From Lentzea waywayandensis (GTDB lineage: Bacteria; Actinomycetota; Actinomycetes; Mycobacteriales; Pseudonocardiaceae): 64,000 nt of DNA. Location of the stretch: NCBI RefSeq assembly GCF_900115955.1, contig NZ_FOYL01000003.1, forward strand, positions 340,377-404,376. Direction: 5' to 3'. The notes under the pieces are model-generated. The model did no database searches and had not been told where the DNA came from. It saw only the letters and a list, made by a program, of their open reading frames with translations. Both the position numbers and the translations under genes were made by a program. This document shows, piece after piece, positions 1 through 8,534 of the stretch; positions within the stretch are counted from its first letter, which is position 1, and every line of letters begins with the position of its first letter.

Positions 1-1348
1 CGGTGAACGACACCACCGCGAACATGCTCAACAGCGCCAACGCGCCCGCCACACCCCACAACAGGGTGATGTACTCGTAGCCGATCGGCAGCCTCAGCCC
101 GTCGCCCAGAGCCTTGCGCACCGGCAACGCCACTCCGGCACCGAAACCACCGCCGAGCAGCCCGCCGATCGCCAGCACCGGCGCGGAGAACCAGCCGCCC
201 GCCCACGGCCGCAGTTCGCGCGGCAACGACTTCCAGGTGCCCCGCGCGAGCAGGGCGGCAGGGATCAGCAGCAGCCCGAACAGCACCAGCACGAACGCCA
301 TCAGCAACGCCACGACCTGCACGGTCACGTCCGCGCCGGGCACCCGCAACGGCAGTTGTTCCTGCAAGCCCAATGTCGTCAGGATCAGTAGCACCGAGAA
401 CAACAGCAGCATCCGCCGCGGCTTACGACCCAACGCCGCGCGCAGCCACCGTCCGCCGCGATGAGGCGCACCGCCCGTGGGGTCGTCCAGCAGCAGCACA
501 CCGAGCACGGACACGCCGATGAGCACGAGCGACACGATCCAGGCCACCGTGATCGCCACGCCCATGCCGCCGGTGGCCGTGAGCTGCTTCAACGGGCCGC
601 CCAGGGCGATCAGCGCCGTCACCGCGAGCGCCGCCACGACGTGCAGCGACCGCAACGCCGGCGTGTCCGGGTCGGTCGCGACGTGGGCGCCGGGCAGTCC
701 GGACGAGGGCTGTTTCTCCTGCTCCTCGGCGTCGGCGATCGCCTTGCGCTCGATCCGCCACTCGACGTGCGAGACGCGCCGGATCACCGCGATCACCACG
801 ATGATCGGCAGCAGCCCCAGGAAGGTCCGGAACCAGGGAAACGTGCGCACATCGGTCGGAATGCTGGTCAAACACGCAGTACCCGGCCGGAGACACTGGG
901 CGGCGAGCAGGTCCAGGCTGACCACGGAGATCTGCGCGACCAGCAATGCCGTCAGCAGCAGGGCGAACACCCGCAACAACGACCGCAGACCGATGCCGAG
1001 CAGGTGGGCGGGCAGATTCCGTTCGGGGACGGGAGGGAGCATCCAGTGCGCGACGTTCGCGATGCTGAATGGGAAGAGCAGCGCCCAAGTGGCCTTGGCC
1101 ACACCTCCGGACGTCATTCCACCCCACAGGTACCCCTCCACCACGCGAGGAATCGGACGTCCCTCGGTCTGCAGCACCGGTCCGGGCGCGGGCCTGCGGA
1201 GTCTGTCGGCGGGGCGCACGATGCGCCCGAGCCCGTCTCCCGCAACGTCCACGGCCGCAACGGCGTCGACGAGCGTCTCCGGCGTCGTTCCTTGAACGCC
1301 GTGCACGCGCAGCTCGACGACACGTGTGTCCGGGCCGGCAATCAACAC
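1..1348 (-). CDS. Large integral membrane protein (C-terminus beyond window)
   Basis: The minus frame is open from a GTG at 1348, preceded by a GGGAGG ribosome site, to the window edge; about 449 residues are visible. The N-terminus (VLIAGPDTRVVELRVHGVQG) carries the 'ELRVHGVxGTxPE' opening typical of large actinobacterial integral membrane proteins of unknown function, which look as if they start with a hydrolase-like strand. Several hydrophobic segments follow in the middle and distal part (for example around 950-1000, 500-640 and 240-330 of the window), compatible with a multi-pass membrane protein. It is divergent from ahcY with about 100 bp between the starts. No catalytic motif was identified, so no function is assigned. 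Confidence 0.75.
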   Translation of the reverse strand, partial: MLIAGPDTRVVELRVHGVQGTTPETLVDAVAAVDVAGDGLGRIVRPADRLRRPAPGPVLQTEGRPIPRVVEGYLWGGMTSGGVAKATWALLFPFSIANVAHWMLPPVPERNLPAHLLGIGLRSLLRVFALLLTALLVAQISVVSLDLLAAQCLRPGTACLTSIPTDVRTFPWFRTFLGLLPIIVVIAVIRRVSHVEWRIERKAIADAEEQEKQPSSGLPGAHVATDPDTPALRSLHVVAALAVTALIALGGPLKQLTATGGMGVAITVAWIVSLVLIGVSVLGVLLLDDPTGGAPHRGGRWLRAALGRKPRRMLLLFSVLLILTTLGLQEQLPLRVPGADVTVQVVALLMAFVLVLFGLLLIPAALLARGTWKSLPRELRPWAGGWFSAPVLAIGGLLGGGFGAGVALPVRKALGDGLRLPIGYEYITLLWGVAGALALLSMFAVVSFT

Positions 1349-1446
1349 CCGAGACCTCCCTCACCCAACGTGGGGGACATAGTGGTGCATCAGCGGGCGG
1401 TATGGTCGGACGACACCCTCTCTGAAGTGCCTTGGAGGACTTCGCA

Positions 1447-2910
1447 ATGACCGCGGAACGGTTGCAGACCCGCAACGGCATTGACTTCGCAGTGGCCGAC
1501 CTGTCGCTCCACGAGTTCGGCCGCAAGGAGATCCGTCTGGCCGAGCACGAGATGCCCGGCCTCATGGCGTTCCGCCGCGAGTACTCCGGGGTGTACCCGC
1601 TCAAGGGCGCCCGCATCTCCGGCTCGCTGCACATGACGATCCAGACGGCTGTCCTCATCGAGACCCTGGTTGACCTGGGCGCCGAGGTGCGCTGGGCCTC
1701 CTGCAACATCTTCTCGACGCAGGACCACGCGGCGGCCGCCGTCGTCGTGGGCCCCCACGGCACGGAGGAGGAGCCCAAGGGCGTCGCCTGCTTCGCCTGG
1801 AAGGGCGAGACCCTGCCGGAGTACTGGTGGACCGCCGAGCAGATGCTCACCTGGCCCGACGGCAAGGGCCCGAACATGATCCTGGACGACGGTGGCGACG
1901 CCACCCTGCTCGTCCACAAGGGCGTTCAGTACGAGGCGGCCGGTGTCGTCCCGTCGGCTGAAGCAGACGACCCGGAAGAGTGGCAGATCGTCCTCGAGAC
2001 GCTGCGCAACTCCCTCGCCGCGGACGGCAAGAAGTGGACCAACATCGCCGAGGGCATCCGCGGCGTCACCGAGGAGACCACTACGGGCGTCATGCGCCTG
2101 TACCAGCTGGCCGCCGCCGGTGACCTGCTCTTCCCGGCCATCAACGTCAACGACGCCGTCACCAAGTCGAAGTTCGACAACCGCTACGGCATCCGCCACT
2201 CGCTGATCGACGGCATCAACCGCGGCACCGACGTCCTCATGGGCGGCAAGGTCGCGGTCGTCTGCGGCTACGGCGACGTCGGCAAGGGCTCGGCCGAGTC
2301 CCTTCGCGGCCAGGGCGCCCGCGTCATCGTCACCGAGATCGACCCGATCTGCGCCCTGCAGGCCGCGATGGACGGCTACCAGGTCGCGCGCCTGGAGACG
2401 GTCCTGCCGATCGCGGACATCGTGATCACAACGACCGGCAACAAGGACGTCGTCACCGTCGAGCACATGTCGCAGATGAAGCACCAGGCGATCCTGGGCA
2501 ACGTCGGCCACTTCGACAACGAGCTCGACATGGCCGGCCTGCAGCGCTACCCCGGCATCCGCAAGAACAACATCAAGCCGCAGGTCGACGAGTGGATCTT
2601 CCCGACGGGCCGCACGATCATCGTGCTGTCCGAGGGCCGCCTGATGAACCTCGGCAACGCCACCGGCCACCCGTCGTTCGTCATGTCGAACTCCTTCTCG
2701 AACCAGGTGATCGCTCAGATCGAGCTGTTCACCAAGTTCAAGGAGTACGACAACGAGGTCTACCGCCTGCCCAAGGTGCTGGACGAGAAGGTCGCCCGCA
2801 TCCACCTCGAGGCGCTCGGCGGCGAGCTCACCAAGCTCACCAAGGACCAGGCCGAGTACATCGACGTGGACGTCGAGGGCCCGTTCAAGGCGGACCACTA
2901 CCGCTACTGA
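1447..2910 (+). CDS. ahcY: S-adenosylhomocysteine hydrolase (adenosylhomocysteinase)
   Basis: Cytosolic NAD-dependent enzyme that splits S-adenosylhomocysteine into adenosine and homocysteine, recycling the methyl cycle. The 487-residue product is full length and of the long mycobacterial type. Visible signatures are the substrate HMT motif near residues 62-64, SKFDN near 241-245, the Rossmann motif CGYGDVGKG near 275-283, and the C-terminal KADHYRY end that completes the NAD site of the neighbouring subunit. I chose ATG 1447 because GGAGG sits at 1434-1438 in good position; a TTG at 1432 would overlap that site. A strong hairpin terminator follows at once, so it is probably transcribed alone. 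The M. tuberculosis orthologue lies next to tmk; here an accessory block separates them. Confidence 0.97.
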   Translation: MTAERLQTRNGIDFAVADLSLHEFGRKEIRLAEHEMPGLMAFRREYSGVYPLKGARISGSLHMTIQTAVLIETLVDLGAEVRWASCNIFSTQDHAAAAVVVGPHGTEEEPKGVACFAWKGETLPEYWWTAEQMLTWPDGKGPNMILDDGGDATLLVHKGVQYEAAGVVPSAEADDPEEWQIVLETLRNSLAADGKKWTNIAEGIRGVTEETTTGVMRLYQLAAAGDLLFPAINVNDAVTKSKFDNRYGIRHSLIDGINRGTDVLMGGKVAVVCGYGDVGKGSAESLRGQGARVIVTEIDPICALQAAMDGYQVARLETVLPIADIVITTTGNKDVVTVEHMSQMKHQAILGNVGHFDNELDMAGLQRYPGIRKNNIKPQVDEWIFPTGRTIIVLSEGRLMNLGNATGHPSFVMSNSFSNQVIAQIELFTKFKEYDNEVYRLPKVLDEKVARIHLEALGGELTKLTKDQAEYIDVDVEGPFKADHYRY

Positions 2911-2922
2911 GTTTCTGGTTTG

Positions 2923-2949
2923 AGGGGCACCCCGGCCAGGGGTGCCCCT
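2923..2949 (+). terminator. Rho-independent terminator after ahcY
   Basis: An 11-bp perfect stem (2923-2933 with 2939-2949), GC-rich core and 5-nt loop GGCCA, followed by TTTCGCTTTC, 13 bp after the ahcY stop. It probably isolates ahcY from the two small downstream genes. Confidence 0.85.
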
Positions 2950-2971
2950 TTCGCTTTCCGGAAGAAGCCAC

Positions 2972-3229
2972 ATGGCGATCCCCGCCGAACTGAAGTCGGC
3001 GTTGAACGAGATGCGCGCGGTCCGCGCCCGCCGTCCACAGGGCCCGTCCACCACGCGGCAGTACGCGGAGTGGCGGATCAACATGGCGGTAGCGCTGGAG
3101 TCTCTGTCTGCCGTTCTCTCGCATCCCGCGGACAGGCAGATGGCGACTGAGGAAGCCGCAGCGGCGCGAGCCGAGGCGTCTTCCATAATTCAGGCGATCG
3201 AGTCGCCGCACGCGGACCAGGAGCAGTAG
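2972..3229 (+). CDS. Small hypothetical protein (85 aa)
   Basis: Starts MAIPAELKSALNEMRAVRAR and is predicted almost wholly alpha-helical, with alternating charged and alanine-rich segments; no signal peptide, membrane segment or recognised motif. The ATG at 2972 follows a GGAAG-type site. Its stop overlaps the GTG start of the next gene by one base (TAGTG), so the two are almost certainly co-translated. I do not recognise a family. Translation coupling and codon pattern support a real gene. Confidence 0.65.
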   Translation: MAIPAELKSALNEMRAVRARRPQGPSTTRQYAEWRINMAVALESLSAVLSHPADRQMATEEAAAARAEASSIIQAIESPHADQEQ

Positions 3230-3687
3230 TGGGATTCTTCGGCACTTACGCCTACGAGCACGGTTCCTGGAAGACGCTGTCCGAGGGCGAGCTGCCGCCC
3301 CTCGCGGAGCCGTTCCTGTGGATCGACATCCACGACAGCGACATCACCTCGGTCGTCTACGCCCCCGCCGGACCCGGCGCCGGCGTCGCCTACCTGGGCC
3401 TGACGCCGCGCACCTACTTCGAGAACCCGAAAGCGTCCGATCCGACCGACGTCCTGCGCGAGGCCGCGGGACTGGCCGCGTGGTGGGCGCTGTCGAACTC
3501 CGGTGACGTTCCGGCCAAGCAGGCGGAGCTCCTGGCGTTCCTCGCCGAGGACGAGGATCCGAACGGGTTCGAGTGGGACGAGTCGGAGGACGTCGACGAG
3601 ATCGACGACGGGGAGGTGTTCGTCGAGGTCAAGACTCGGCGGTTCCTCGCGGCGCTCGACCTGCCGCTGCCCGACGGCCTCAGCTGA
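3229..3687 (+). CDS. Hypothetical acidic protein (152 aa)
   Basis: Starts at a GTG overlapping the previous stop codon. The product (MGFFGTYAYEHGSWK...) has a mixed alpha/beta N-terminal two thirds and a very acidic stretch (about residues 105-130, rich in E and D) before a final helix. No recognised domain; no signal peptide. It may form a two-gene unit with the upstream 85-aa gene. Its 3' end overlaps the convergent Imm1 gene by 8 bases. Given the toxin/immunity genes next door it could belong to the same accessory block, but this is only positional. Confidence 0.65.
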   Translation: MGFFGTYAYEHGSWKTLSEGELPPLAEPFLWIDIHDSDITSVVYAPAGPGAGVAYLGLTPRTYFENPKASDPTDVLREAAGLAAWWALSNSGDVPAKQAELLAFLAEDEDPNGFEWDESEDVDEIDDGEVFVEVKTRRFLAALDLPLPDGLS

Positions 3688-4114
3688 CGGGCGCCAGGTG
3701 TGGGAAGTCCGCGGGGATCAGGCCGCCGTGATCGAGGTAGGCCGCCAGCACCACCCGGACGGTTGCCAGCGGAACTTCGCAGCTCGCGGCCACCAACGTC
3801 TCATGGCCTTGAAAATCGTAGACACGCTCCCCGGTCGCGTCCGGGGAGCCTGGTGTCGCACGAAGCTCGTCTGCGCCGCTGACGCGGACGTATCCACGGT
3901 CAGAACCGATGCCCGCGTTGATGGTGGGGAAGCCGTACGGGTCTTCCGCGATGGACACTTCGACCACCGATGGGCACGGTTGCGCACCAGACCGCTCGCT
4001 CACGCGGTCGATGAACGCCGTCAGCTCCTCGTGTGTGGTCACGATGATGGCGGGGTCGCCGGGGCCGTAGTCGTTGTCCGGCTTCTGGTCGTACCAGATC
4101 TCTAGCGTTGCCAC
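3680..4114 (-). CDS. Imm1-family immunity protein
   Basis: The 144-residue product resembles the actinobacterial Imm1 family: an N-terminal strand with charged WYD, a helix (THEELTAFIDRVSE), the hallmark 'EDPYGFPTINAGIGSDRGYV' around residues 57-76, and a C-terminal helix that usually reads 'G..AYLxTGxRP' and here reads AAYLDHGGLIPADFP. Imm1 proteins neutralise polymorphic toxins, in particular DddA-like (SCP1.201) deaminases, and this gene lies directly downstream of such a toxin gene on the same strand. The GTG start at 4114 has GGGGGAAG upstream, inside the toxin's 3' end. It appears intact although the toxin is frameshifted. Confidence 0.78.
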   Translation of the reverse strand: MATLEIWYDQKPDNDYGPGDPAIIVTTHEELTAFIDRVSERSGAQPCPSVVEVSIAEDPYGFPTINAGIGSDRGYVRVSGADELRATPGSPDATGERVYDFQGHETLVAASCEVPLATVRVVLAAYLDHGGLIPADFPHLAPVS

Positions 4115-4122
4115 GGCGGGCG

Positions 4123-4824
4123 CTTCCCCCTGTGAACGTCTTCCGGTAATTCGGCCCGTACACGGTCAGCGTGCATCCCTCAGGCAGAAGTACCGGCAGC
4201 AGGTTGTCACAACCCCACTTTCATGCGGCATGGCGTGTAGTTGATGACCACGCTTGCGTGCCGGACGTTCTCACGCCTCATTCGCACAGCGAGCTTGGTC
4301 TCCACGTGGGTGATGGTGAGTGGCGGACCCTTTTCCGGGAACCGTGTTTCTTGCAGGACGCGCCAGACCTCCGCAGACTCGGCGTCCTCGCCGCTCACGA
4401 TCGAGCGCGGCTCCACGCTGCCGGGCGTGAACCATCGCCCGTGCGTCTTCTGTCCGCTACCTGCCTGTACTGGAGGTGGCAGTTGACGGCGCAGAGCTTC
4501 GACCTGCTCAGCGGTGCTCTGAGAAGGCTGCGGCGGGGAGACTTCTTGCGCGAGGCCGTGACGGTGGAGGTAAGAGCGGATTTCGTCGGCGATGGTCGCG
4601 AGTGTGGACACCTGACCTTCCGGCTCGCTGATTCCCTCGATCACGCGGGTGAACCACGAGCAGGCCTGTTCCACGTCAGCCTGGCTGCTGCCAGAGCCGA
4701 CAGCGCGGAGAAGCTCTAGCGCGTGTTCGGCGAGTTCAGAAGCTTCGTGGTGCGCCGTTATCGACTGGTCGATCGTGTGCAGTACGCGCCGCAGCGCGTC
4801 ACCTACGTCGCCCAGCGAAGCCAC
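4123..4824 (-). pseudogene. DddA-like (SCP1.201 family) DNA cytidine deaminase, frameshifted
   Basis: From GTG 4824 (ribosome site AAAGGAGG 6 bases upstream) an open frame of 205 codons runs to 4207. It has the helical N-terminal half usual for this family (residues 1-90), a linker, then the deaminase core HGRWFTPG and the catalytic HVE motif (H173, E175), and the zinc ligand PC (C199). The frame then stops (MKVGL*). One base on, the other frame reads GCDNLLPVLLPEGCTLTVYG, the expected rest of the domain with the second zinc cysteine. Removing one C from the CCCC run at 4213-4216 (GGGG in the gene) restores C-x5-C and the family sequence. The restored frame then stays open into imm1 to about 3900, so the native end is unclear. 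Family members deaminate cytosine in double-stranded DNA. Confidence 0.8.
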
Positions 4825-4836
4825 ACCAGGCCTCCT

Positions 4837-5016
4837 TTAGCGATCGAACGCCCCCACGAACACCTGCCAGGCTCCGGCGCTGAACCCGAGCTCGGGGCCT
4901 GCGGTGTTCTTGGAGTCACGCACGCGCACAGCCTGGGCGAACGCCACCTCGACGCAGTTGCTCCCGTCGGTGCCACCGCTGTAGCTGCTCTTACGCCAGG
5001 TGCAGTTTCCGGCCAC
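4837..5016 (-). CDS. DUF397 domain protein
   Basis: 59 residues from GTG 5016: the pattern WRKSSYSGG...CVEVA...V.VRDSKN...G..L.F...W..F is the diagnostic DUF397 signature. These small proteins are encoded next to an XRE/DUF5753 regulator and are thought to work with it, as in the AbaA/BldB-WhiJ type systems of Streptomyces. The start lies inside the end of the upstream regulator gene (26-bp overlap), the usual arrangement for the pair. Twelve bases downstream begins the deaminase gene on the same strand, so the four genes may be one transcription unit. Confidence 0.93.
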   Translation of the reverse strand: MAGNCTWRKSSYSGGTDGSNCVEVAFAQAVRVRDSKNTAGPELGFSAGAWQVFVGAFDR

Positions 5017-5842
5017 TGAGGTCCTCCCGCGATCTGCTGGCGAGATCCGCCACCATCGACCGCGATTGTTCCTCATCGAGTGCGAGCGCATCCAGGTGCG
5101 CGAAGATCAGCTTGCAGTGCTTGATCCCGGCCAGATCCTGCACGAACACCTGCGCGAGATCCGACTCCGTGTAGGCCGTGCTGCCGCGCTTCTCCCACTC
5201 CCACAGCACGTAGTTGGCCGCGAAGACTCCTGACATGCCGATCGCCGCGGGCACGATCCGGATGACGTGCGTGTGGAAGAGCAGTCGCATGAGCTGGTCC
5301 TCCATGATCTCGTCGCTGCCGACCTTGAACCTCAGCGCGTGCTCGTGGATGTAGAAGGTGCACTGCGGGCGGTTGTGCCGTCGGAGGATCGCCTGCCGCT
5401 CTGTGCGGAAGCGGACATTCCTCTCGATCACGTCCGGAGCGGCCAAGCGTGCCTCGAACAGCGCGGCTGCGTACTCCTCCGACTGCACAAGGCCGGGTAT
5501 GGACGTCAGGTCGTAGCTGGTGATCTTGTCCGCCGACGACTCGGCCATCGACATCGTGCGCAGGTTGTCGGGCACCTGCACGAAGTAGGGGTTGAAAGCG
5601 GATCGGTAGCGGTTCAGGAAGTCCTCGATGAAGTTCTGGGGACGTCCGCACCGCCCCAGGTACTGGATGATGTCGATCTCGCTCGCCCGCACCTTGCCGT
5701 GCTCGATGTTGGACACCTTGCCGGGGTCCCACCCGAGCATTCGGGCGATCCGGCGGGCGCGGAAGGTCGTGAAGCGCTCGCGCACCTGACGCAACTCATC
5801 GCCCAGGTCACGGCTGTATGGAGTGGACGGATCGCCGTTCAT
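4991..5842 (-). CDS. XRE-family regulator with DUF5753 domain
   Basis: 283 residues from ATG 5842 (MNGDPSTPYSRDLGDELRQV). Residues about 10-65 form the helix-turn-helix (RIARMLGWDPGKVSNIEHGK), and residues about 95-270 the DUF5753 sensor region (IPGLVQSEEYAAALFEA, then a strand-rich end). It overlaps the DUF397 partner by 26 bp. Known relatives act as paired developmental or toxin-antitoxin-like regulators. It heads a possible regulator-DUF397-deaminase-immunity unit, suggesting that it controls the toxin locus; this is inference from order and spacing. Confidence 0.93.
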   Translation of the reverse strand: MNGDPSTPYSRDLGDELRQVRERFTTFRARRIARMLGWDPGKVSNIEHGKVRASEIDIIQYLGRCGRPQNFIEDFLNRYRSAFNPYFVQVPDNLRTMSMAESSADKITSYDLTSIPGLVQSEEYAAALFEARLAAPDVIERNVRFRTERQAILRRHNRPQCTFYIHEHALRFKVGSDEIMEDQLMRLLFHTHVIRIVPAAIGMSGVFAANYVLWEWEKRGSTAYTESDLAQVFVQDLAGIKHCKLIFAHLDALALDEEQSRSMVADLASRSREDLSGRKLHLA

Positions 5843-5911
5843 GAGAATCGACGTTAGGCGATGGAGGAAAAACAACAGCGTGCCCAAACGGGTGGAATTA
5901 CGCTGCCACGC

Positions 5912-6277
5912 GTGAACGAGTTCGGCCTTACCTTCGAACCGCACGACGTCGTGCACGAGGACGTGATCGTGCCGCTCATCGACGGCGTCCCGCTCACCGA
6001 ATGGCTCGAACTGCACGACGACCCGTCGTTCAGCGGTGTGCGTAGGGAAGACCTCGACGCCGAGCCGTTCCGGCCGGGCAAGGCGAAGCTGGTGCTCGGT
6101 TGCGACTGCGGCATCGCGAGCTGCGGGCCGCTGGTCGCGCGCATCACGGCCGACGGCACCACGATCGTCTGGGACAGCTTCCGACGGCCACATCGTGGTG
6201 GCCGGGTGTACGACGAGCTCGGGCCGTTCCGGTTCGACCGCGCGGACTACGAGAAGTTGGTGCTGGAACTCGGTTGA
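5912..6277 (+). CDS. Conserved hypothetical protein with GCxCGxxxCGPL motif
   Basis: Begins VNEFGLTFEPHDVV from GTG 5912; an in-frame ATG at 5861 would leave only 18 bp to the divergent regulator, so the later start is preferred. The product (121 aa) has two beta-rich halves and a cysteine cluster GCDCGIASCGPL followed by ...VWDSFRRPH and LGPFRFDRADYE. This pattern recurs in uncharacterised actinobacterial proteins; the cysteines might bind metal. No signal peptide. Its stop lies 21 bp before the TerD-domain gene, so the two are probably co-transcribed. Confidence 0.7.
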   Translation: MNEFGLTFEPHDVVHEDVIVPLIDGVPLTEWLELHDDPSFSGVRREDLDAEPFRPGKAKLVLGCDCGIASCGPLVARITADGTTIVWDSFRRPHRGGRVYDELGPFRFDRADYEKLVLELG

Positions 6278-6298
6278 CGTGCGGGTTTTACTGACCTG

Positions 6299-8341
6299 GT
6301 GCGGACGACCATCATCAAGAAGACCCTGCGCGTGCCGGCCTCGGACGGTGCGCCGGGTGACGGTGCCGCGGTCGCGAGGCAGTTGGACGCCGCGCTGATC
6401 AGCTCGGGCTTCAAGGCGTCGCGCGACCTGCTGGAGCACGTCGGCGGGCTTGCCGAGGCCGAGGACTTCGCCGCCGAAACAGTGCGCGCGGTCAAGGAGC
6501 TCATCGGCGCGCGAGGGCAGCACAACCCGTACTTCAAGGAGTTCCCGCACAACGTGCCGGACACCCTCGCGTTCTGGTGGGAGTGCCTGCGGGACGCGCT
6601 CGAGCAAGGCATCGAGCCGACGAACAACCTGCTCGACCTGCCGAAGTACGGCCGGGTCCAGCACTCCTACGAGGAGATGCTGCGGGCGCACGACGAGCTG
6701 ATTCCTTCGCTGAAGGACCGCATCACGGTCGTGCACCTCGGAGGCACGCTCGAGGAAGAGGTGCGGCGCCTCTTCGAGGAACTCGCCACCAGCCCGATTC
6801 CGTTGGCGGAGAACGACAGGGTGTTGCTCGGCGAGTTGGCGGTGCTCTGCGTCGACGCCGAAGTAGTTGTTCCCGTTCGGGAGAATCGCGCGATTCTCAA
6901 CACGGCGCGGCTCGTCGCGCAACGGCCACTCCGGGGCATTGACACCGTCACCGACGTGCTGCGCCTCGCGGCGGAGGCATCCGGGGGAGACGTCACGCTC
7001 AAGGAGCCGACGCGGTTTCGGTCGTTTCGCCGGCCGGAGCGCAGGGCGTTGCTCGGCGCGTTGAACGAGGTGGCGGAGAGCAAGTTCGGTGACGTCAATG
7101 TCAACCGTGAGGCGTGGAAGCGCCTTGGCGAGCGGTTGCACCCGCACGAGTACCCGTTCGAGCGGGCGCAGGACGTGTTCGCGGTGGCGCGCGGGGAGAA
7201 GGTCGCGCGGTCGTTCGCCGGGCAGGTCGAGCTGGCGTTCGTGGAGAACGACGTCGAGCGCGCGATCGGCATTTTGGCCAAGGCGCCGGGCATGTTGCTG
7301 CGACAGCTCGACAGGCTTCTCCGGCACGGCGCGGAAAACCTCGCGGAGCACGTTGAAGCTGCCGTGCCCGAGGTGTCGAGCAGGGTCCTCATCTCGGTGC
7401 TGGAGCACCTGTCGAACCGCACGACGCCGGACACCGCGCGCGTCTTCGCCAGTCGTGCGCGCAGGGTGTGGATTGCTGACGACGACCGTGAGCCGCTCGA
7501 GCCGAAGGCCGTCGAGGCGATCGTCAAGGTGGTCGAGAACGAGCTGATCCGCAGGCTGCCGGAGTACTCCGAGCTGATCGTGGACGACGAGGTGCTCGAC
7601 GTCGTGGTGCCGGTTTCCGGTACGGAGGAAGGCTTCGGTGTGCTTCCGCGCGGGTCGAAGCTCTGGTTCGGCGGCGACGTGCTGCGGTTCTTCGTGCACT
7701 GGCGGCAGCAGGCCAAGCGGACCGACTACGACCTGTCCGCGGTGCTGCTCAACGAGAACTTCGAGTACCAGGGTCAGGTTTCGTGGACGAACCTCAAGCA
7801 GGCCGGCGCCTACTACTCGGGTGACCTCACCGATGCCTCGGACGGCGCGACGGAGTTCATCGACCTGCACCGCGACGCGATGAGGGCGAAGTACGTCGTG
7901 CCGCAGGTGAACATCTACTCGGGGGAGGGGTTCGACGACGTCGCCGAGTCGATGTTCGGGTTCATGAGTCGCGACCTCGACCAGATGGGCAAGCCGTTCG
8001 AGCCGAGCACGGTTCGCGCGCGCTCTTCCATGCGCGGCAAGGGAAAGGTCGCGCTTCCGGTGATGTTCGAACGGGAGGGTGACTCCTGGTTCGGCACGTG
8101 GCTGCATCTCTACCTGCGCGGCACGTCGTGGGGCAACCGGGTGGAGGAGAACCGCGACGTCGTGAAGCTGATCGCTGCGGCGGCGTTGCGGCGCAAGTAC
8201 TTCACCGTGGCGAGGGTGCGGGATCTGTTCGCGCGCAAGGGATCCACAATGGACGCTGCGGTGATCCGCATCGGGTTGACGCAGGACGAGACCGGAACCG
8301 TCACCACGGTGGCAGAACTTGGGAAACTCCTGTCGGACTGA
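6299..8341 (+). CDS. Large protein with C-terminal TerD-like domain
   Basis: 680 residues from GTG 6299. The first ~430 residues are a largely helical region of unknown function (LLEHVGGLAEAEDF..., PHNVPDTLAFWWECLRDALEQG). From about residue 435 onward a TerD/tellurium-stress-type fold is visible: SKLWFGGDVLRFFVHWRQ, DLSAVLLNENFEYQGQVSWTNLK, YYSGDLTDASDGATEFIDL, where the acidic DLTDA...GATEFID segment is where TerD proteins place Ca2+ ligands. Related multi-domain TerD proteins belong to Ter-type stress or phage-defence modules, but no other ter gene is nearby. It follows a small cysteine-motif protein on the same strand. Confidence 0.8.
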   Translation: MRTTIIKKTLRVPASDGAPGDGAAVARQLDAALISSGFKASRDLLEHVGGLAEAEDFAAETVRAVKELIGARGQHNPYFKEFPHNVPDTLAFWWECLRDALEQGIEPTNNLLDLPKYGRVQHSYEEMLRAHDELIPSLKDRITVVHLGGTLEEEVRRLFEELATSPIPLAENDRVLLGELAVLCVDAEVVVPVRENRAILNTARLVAQRPLRGIDTVTDVLRLAAEASGGDVTLKEPTRFRSFRRPERRALLGALNEVAESKFGDVNVNREAWKRLGERLHPHEYPFERAQDVFAVARGEKVARSFAGQVELAFVENDVERAIGILAKAPGMLLRQLDRLLRHGAENLAEHVEAAVPEVSSRVLISVLEHLSNRTTPDTARVFASRARRVWIADDDREPLEPKAVEAIVKVVENELIRRLPEYSELIVDDEVLDVVVPVSGTEEGFGVLPRGSKLWFGGDVLRFFVHWRQQAKRTDYDLSAVLLNENFEYQGQVSWTNLKQAGAYYSGDLTDASDGATEFIDLHRDAMRAKYVVPQVNIYSGEGFDDVAESMFGFMSRDLDQMGKPFEPSTVRARSSMRGKGKVALPVMFEREGDSWFGTWLHLYLRGTSWGNRVEENRDVVKLIAAAALRRKYFTVARVRDLFARKGSTMDAAVIRIGLTQDETGTVTTVAELGKLLSD

Positions 8342-8534
8342 CCCACATCGCTGCTAACGTGGTAAACGCGAGGCCATGAGAGAGCTTCCTTCTAAATCCG
8401 GAACCGGAATGGTCTTCGGACCGCCGGTCTTTAGCCCTCTCGCTTTCCTCGCCCTCACTCAGGGGACGTGTGTCCGCGGAACGCGCGGACCGCGTCGCTC
8501 GCAGTGCCTTCTGGGGACACCCCAGACCCCGGGC

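Noticed and set aside
1349..1446. Possible SAH riboswitch upstream of ahcY
   Set aside because: The 98-bp leader shows no recognisable conserved SAH-riboswitch core or pseudoknot arms.
1390..3186. 598-codon minus-strand frame opposite ahcY
   Set aside because: Antisense shadow of ahcY with biased composition and no motifs.
4991..8107. 1038-codon minus-strand frame running from the XRE gene through the TerD-domain gene
   Set aside because: Only the last 283 codons (from ATG 5842) code for the regulator; the rest is the antisense of plus-strand genes.
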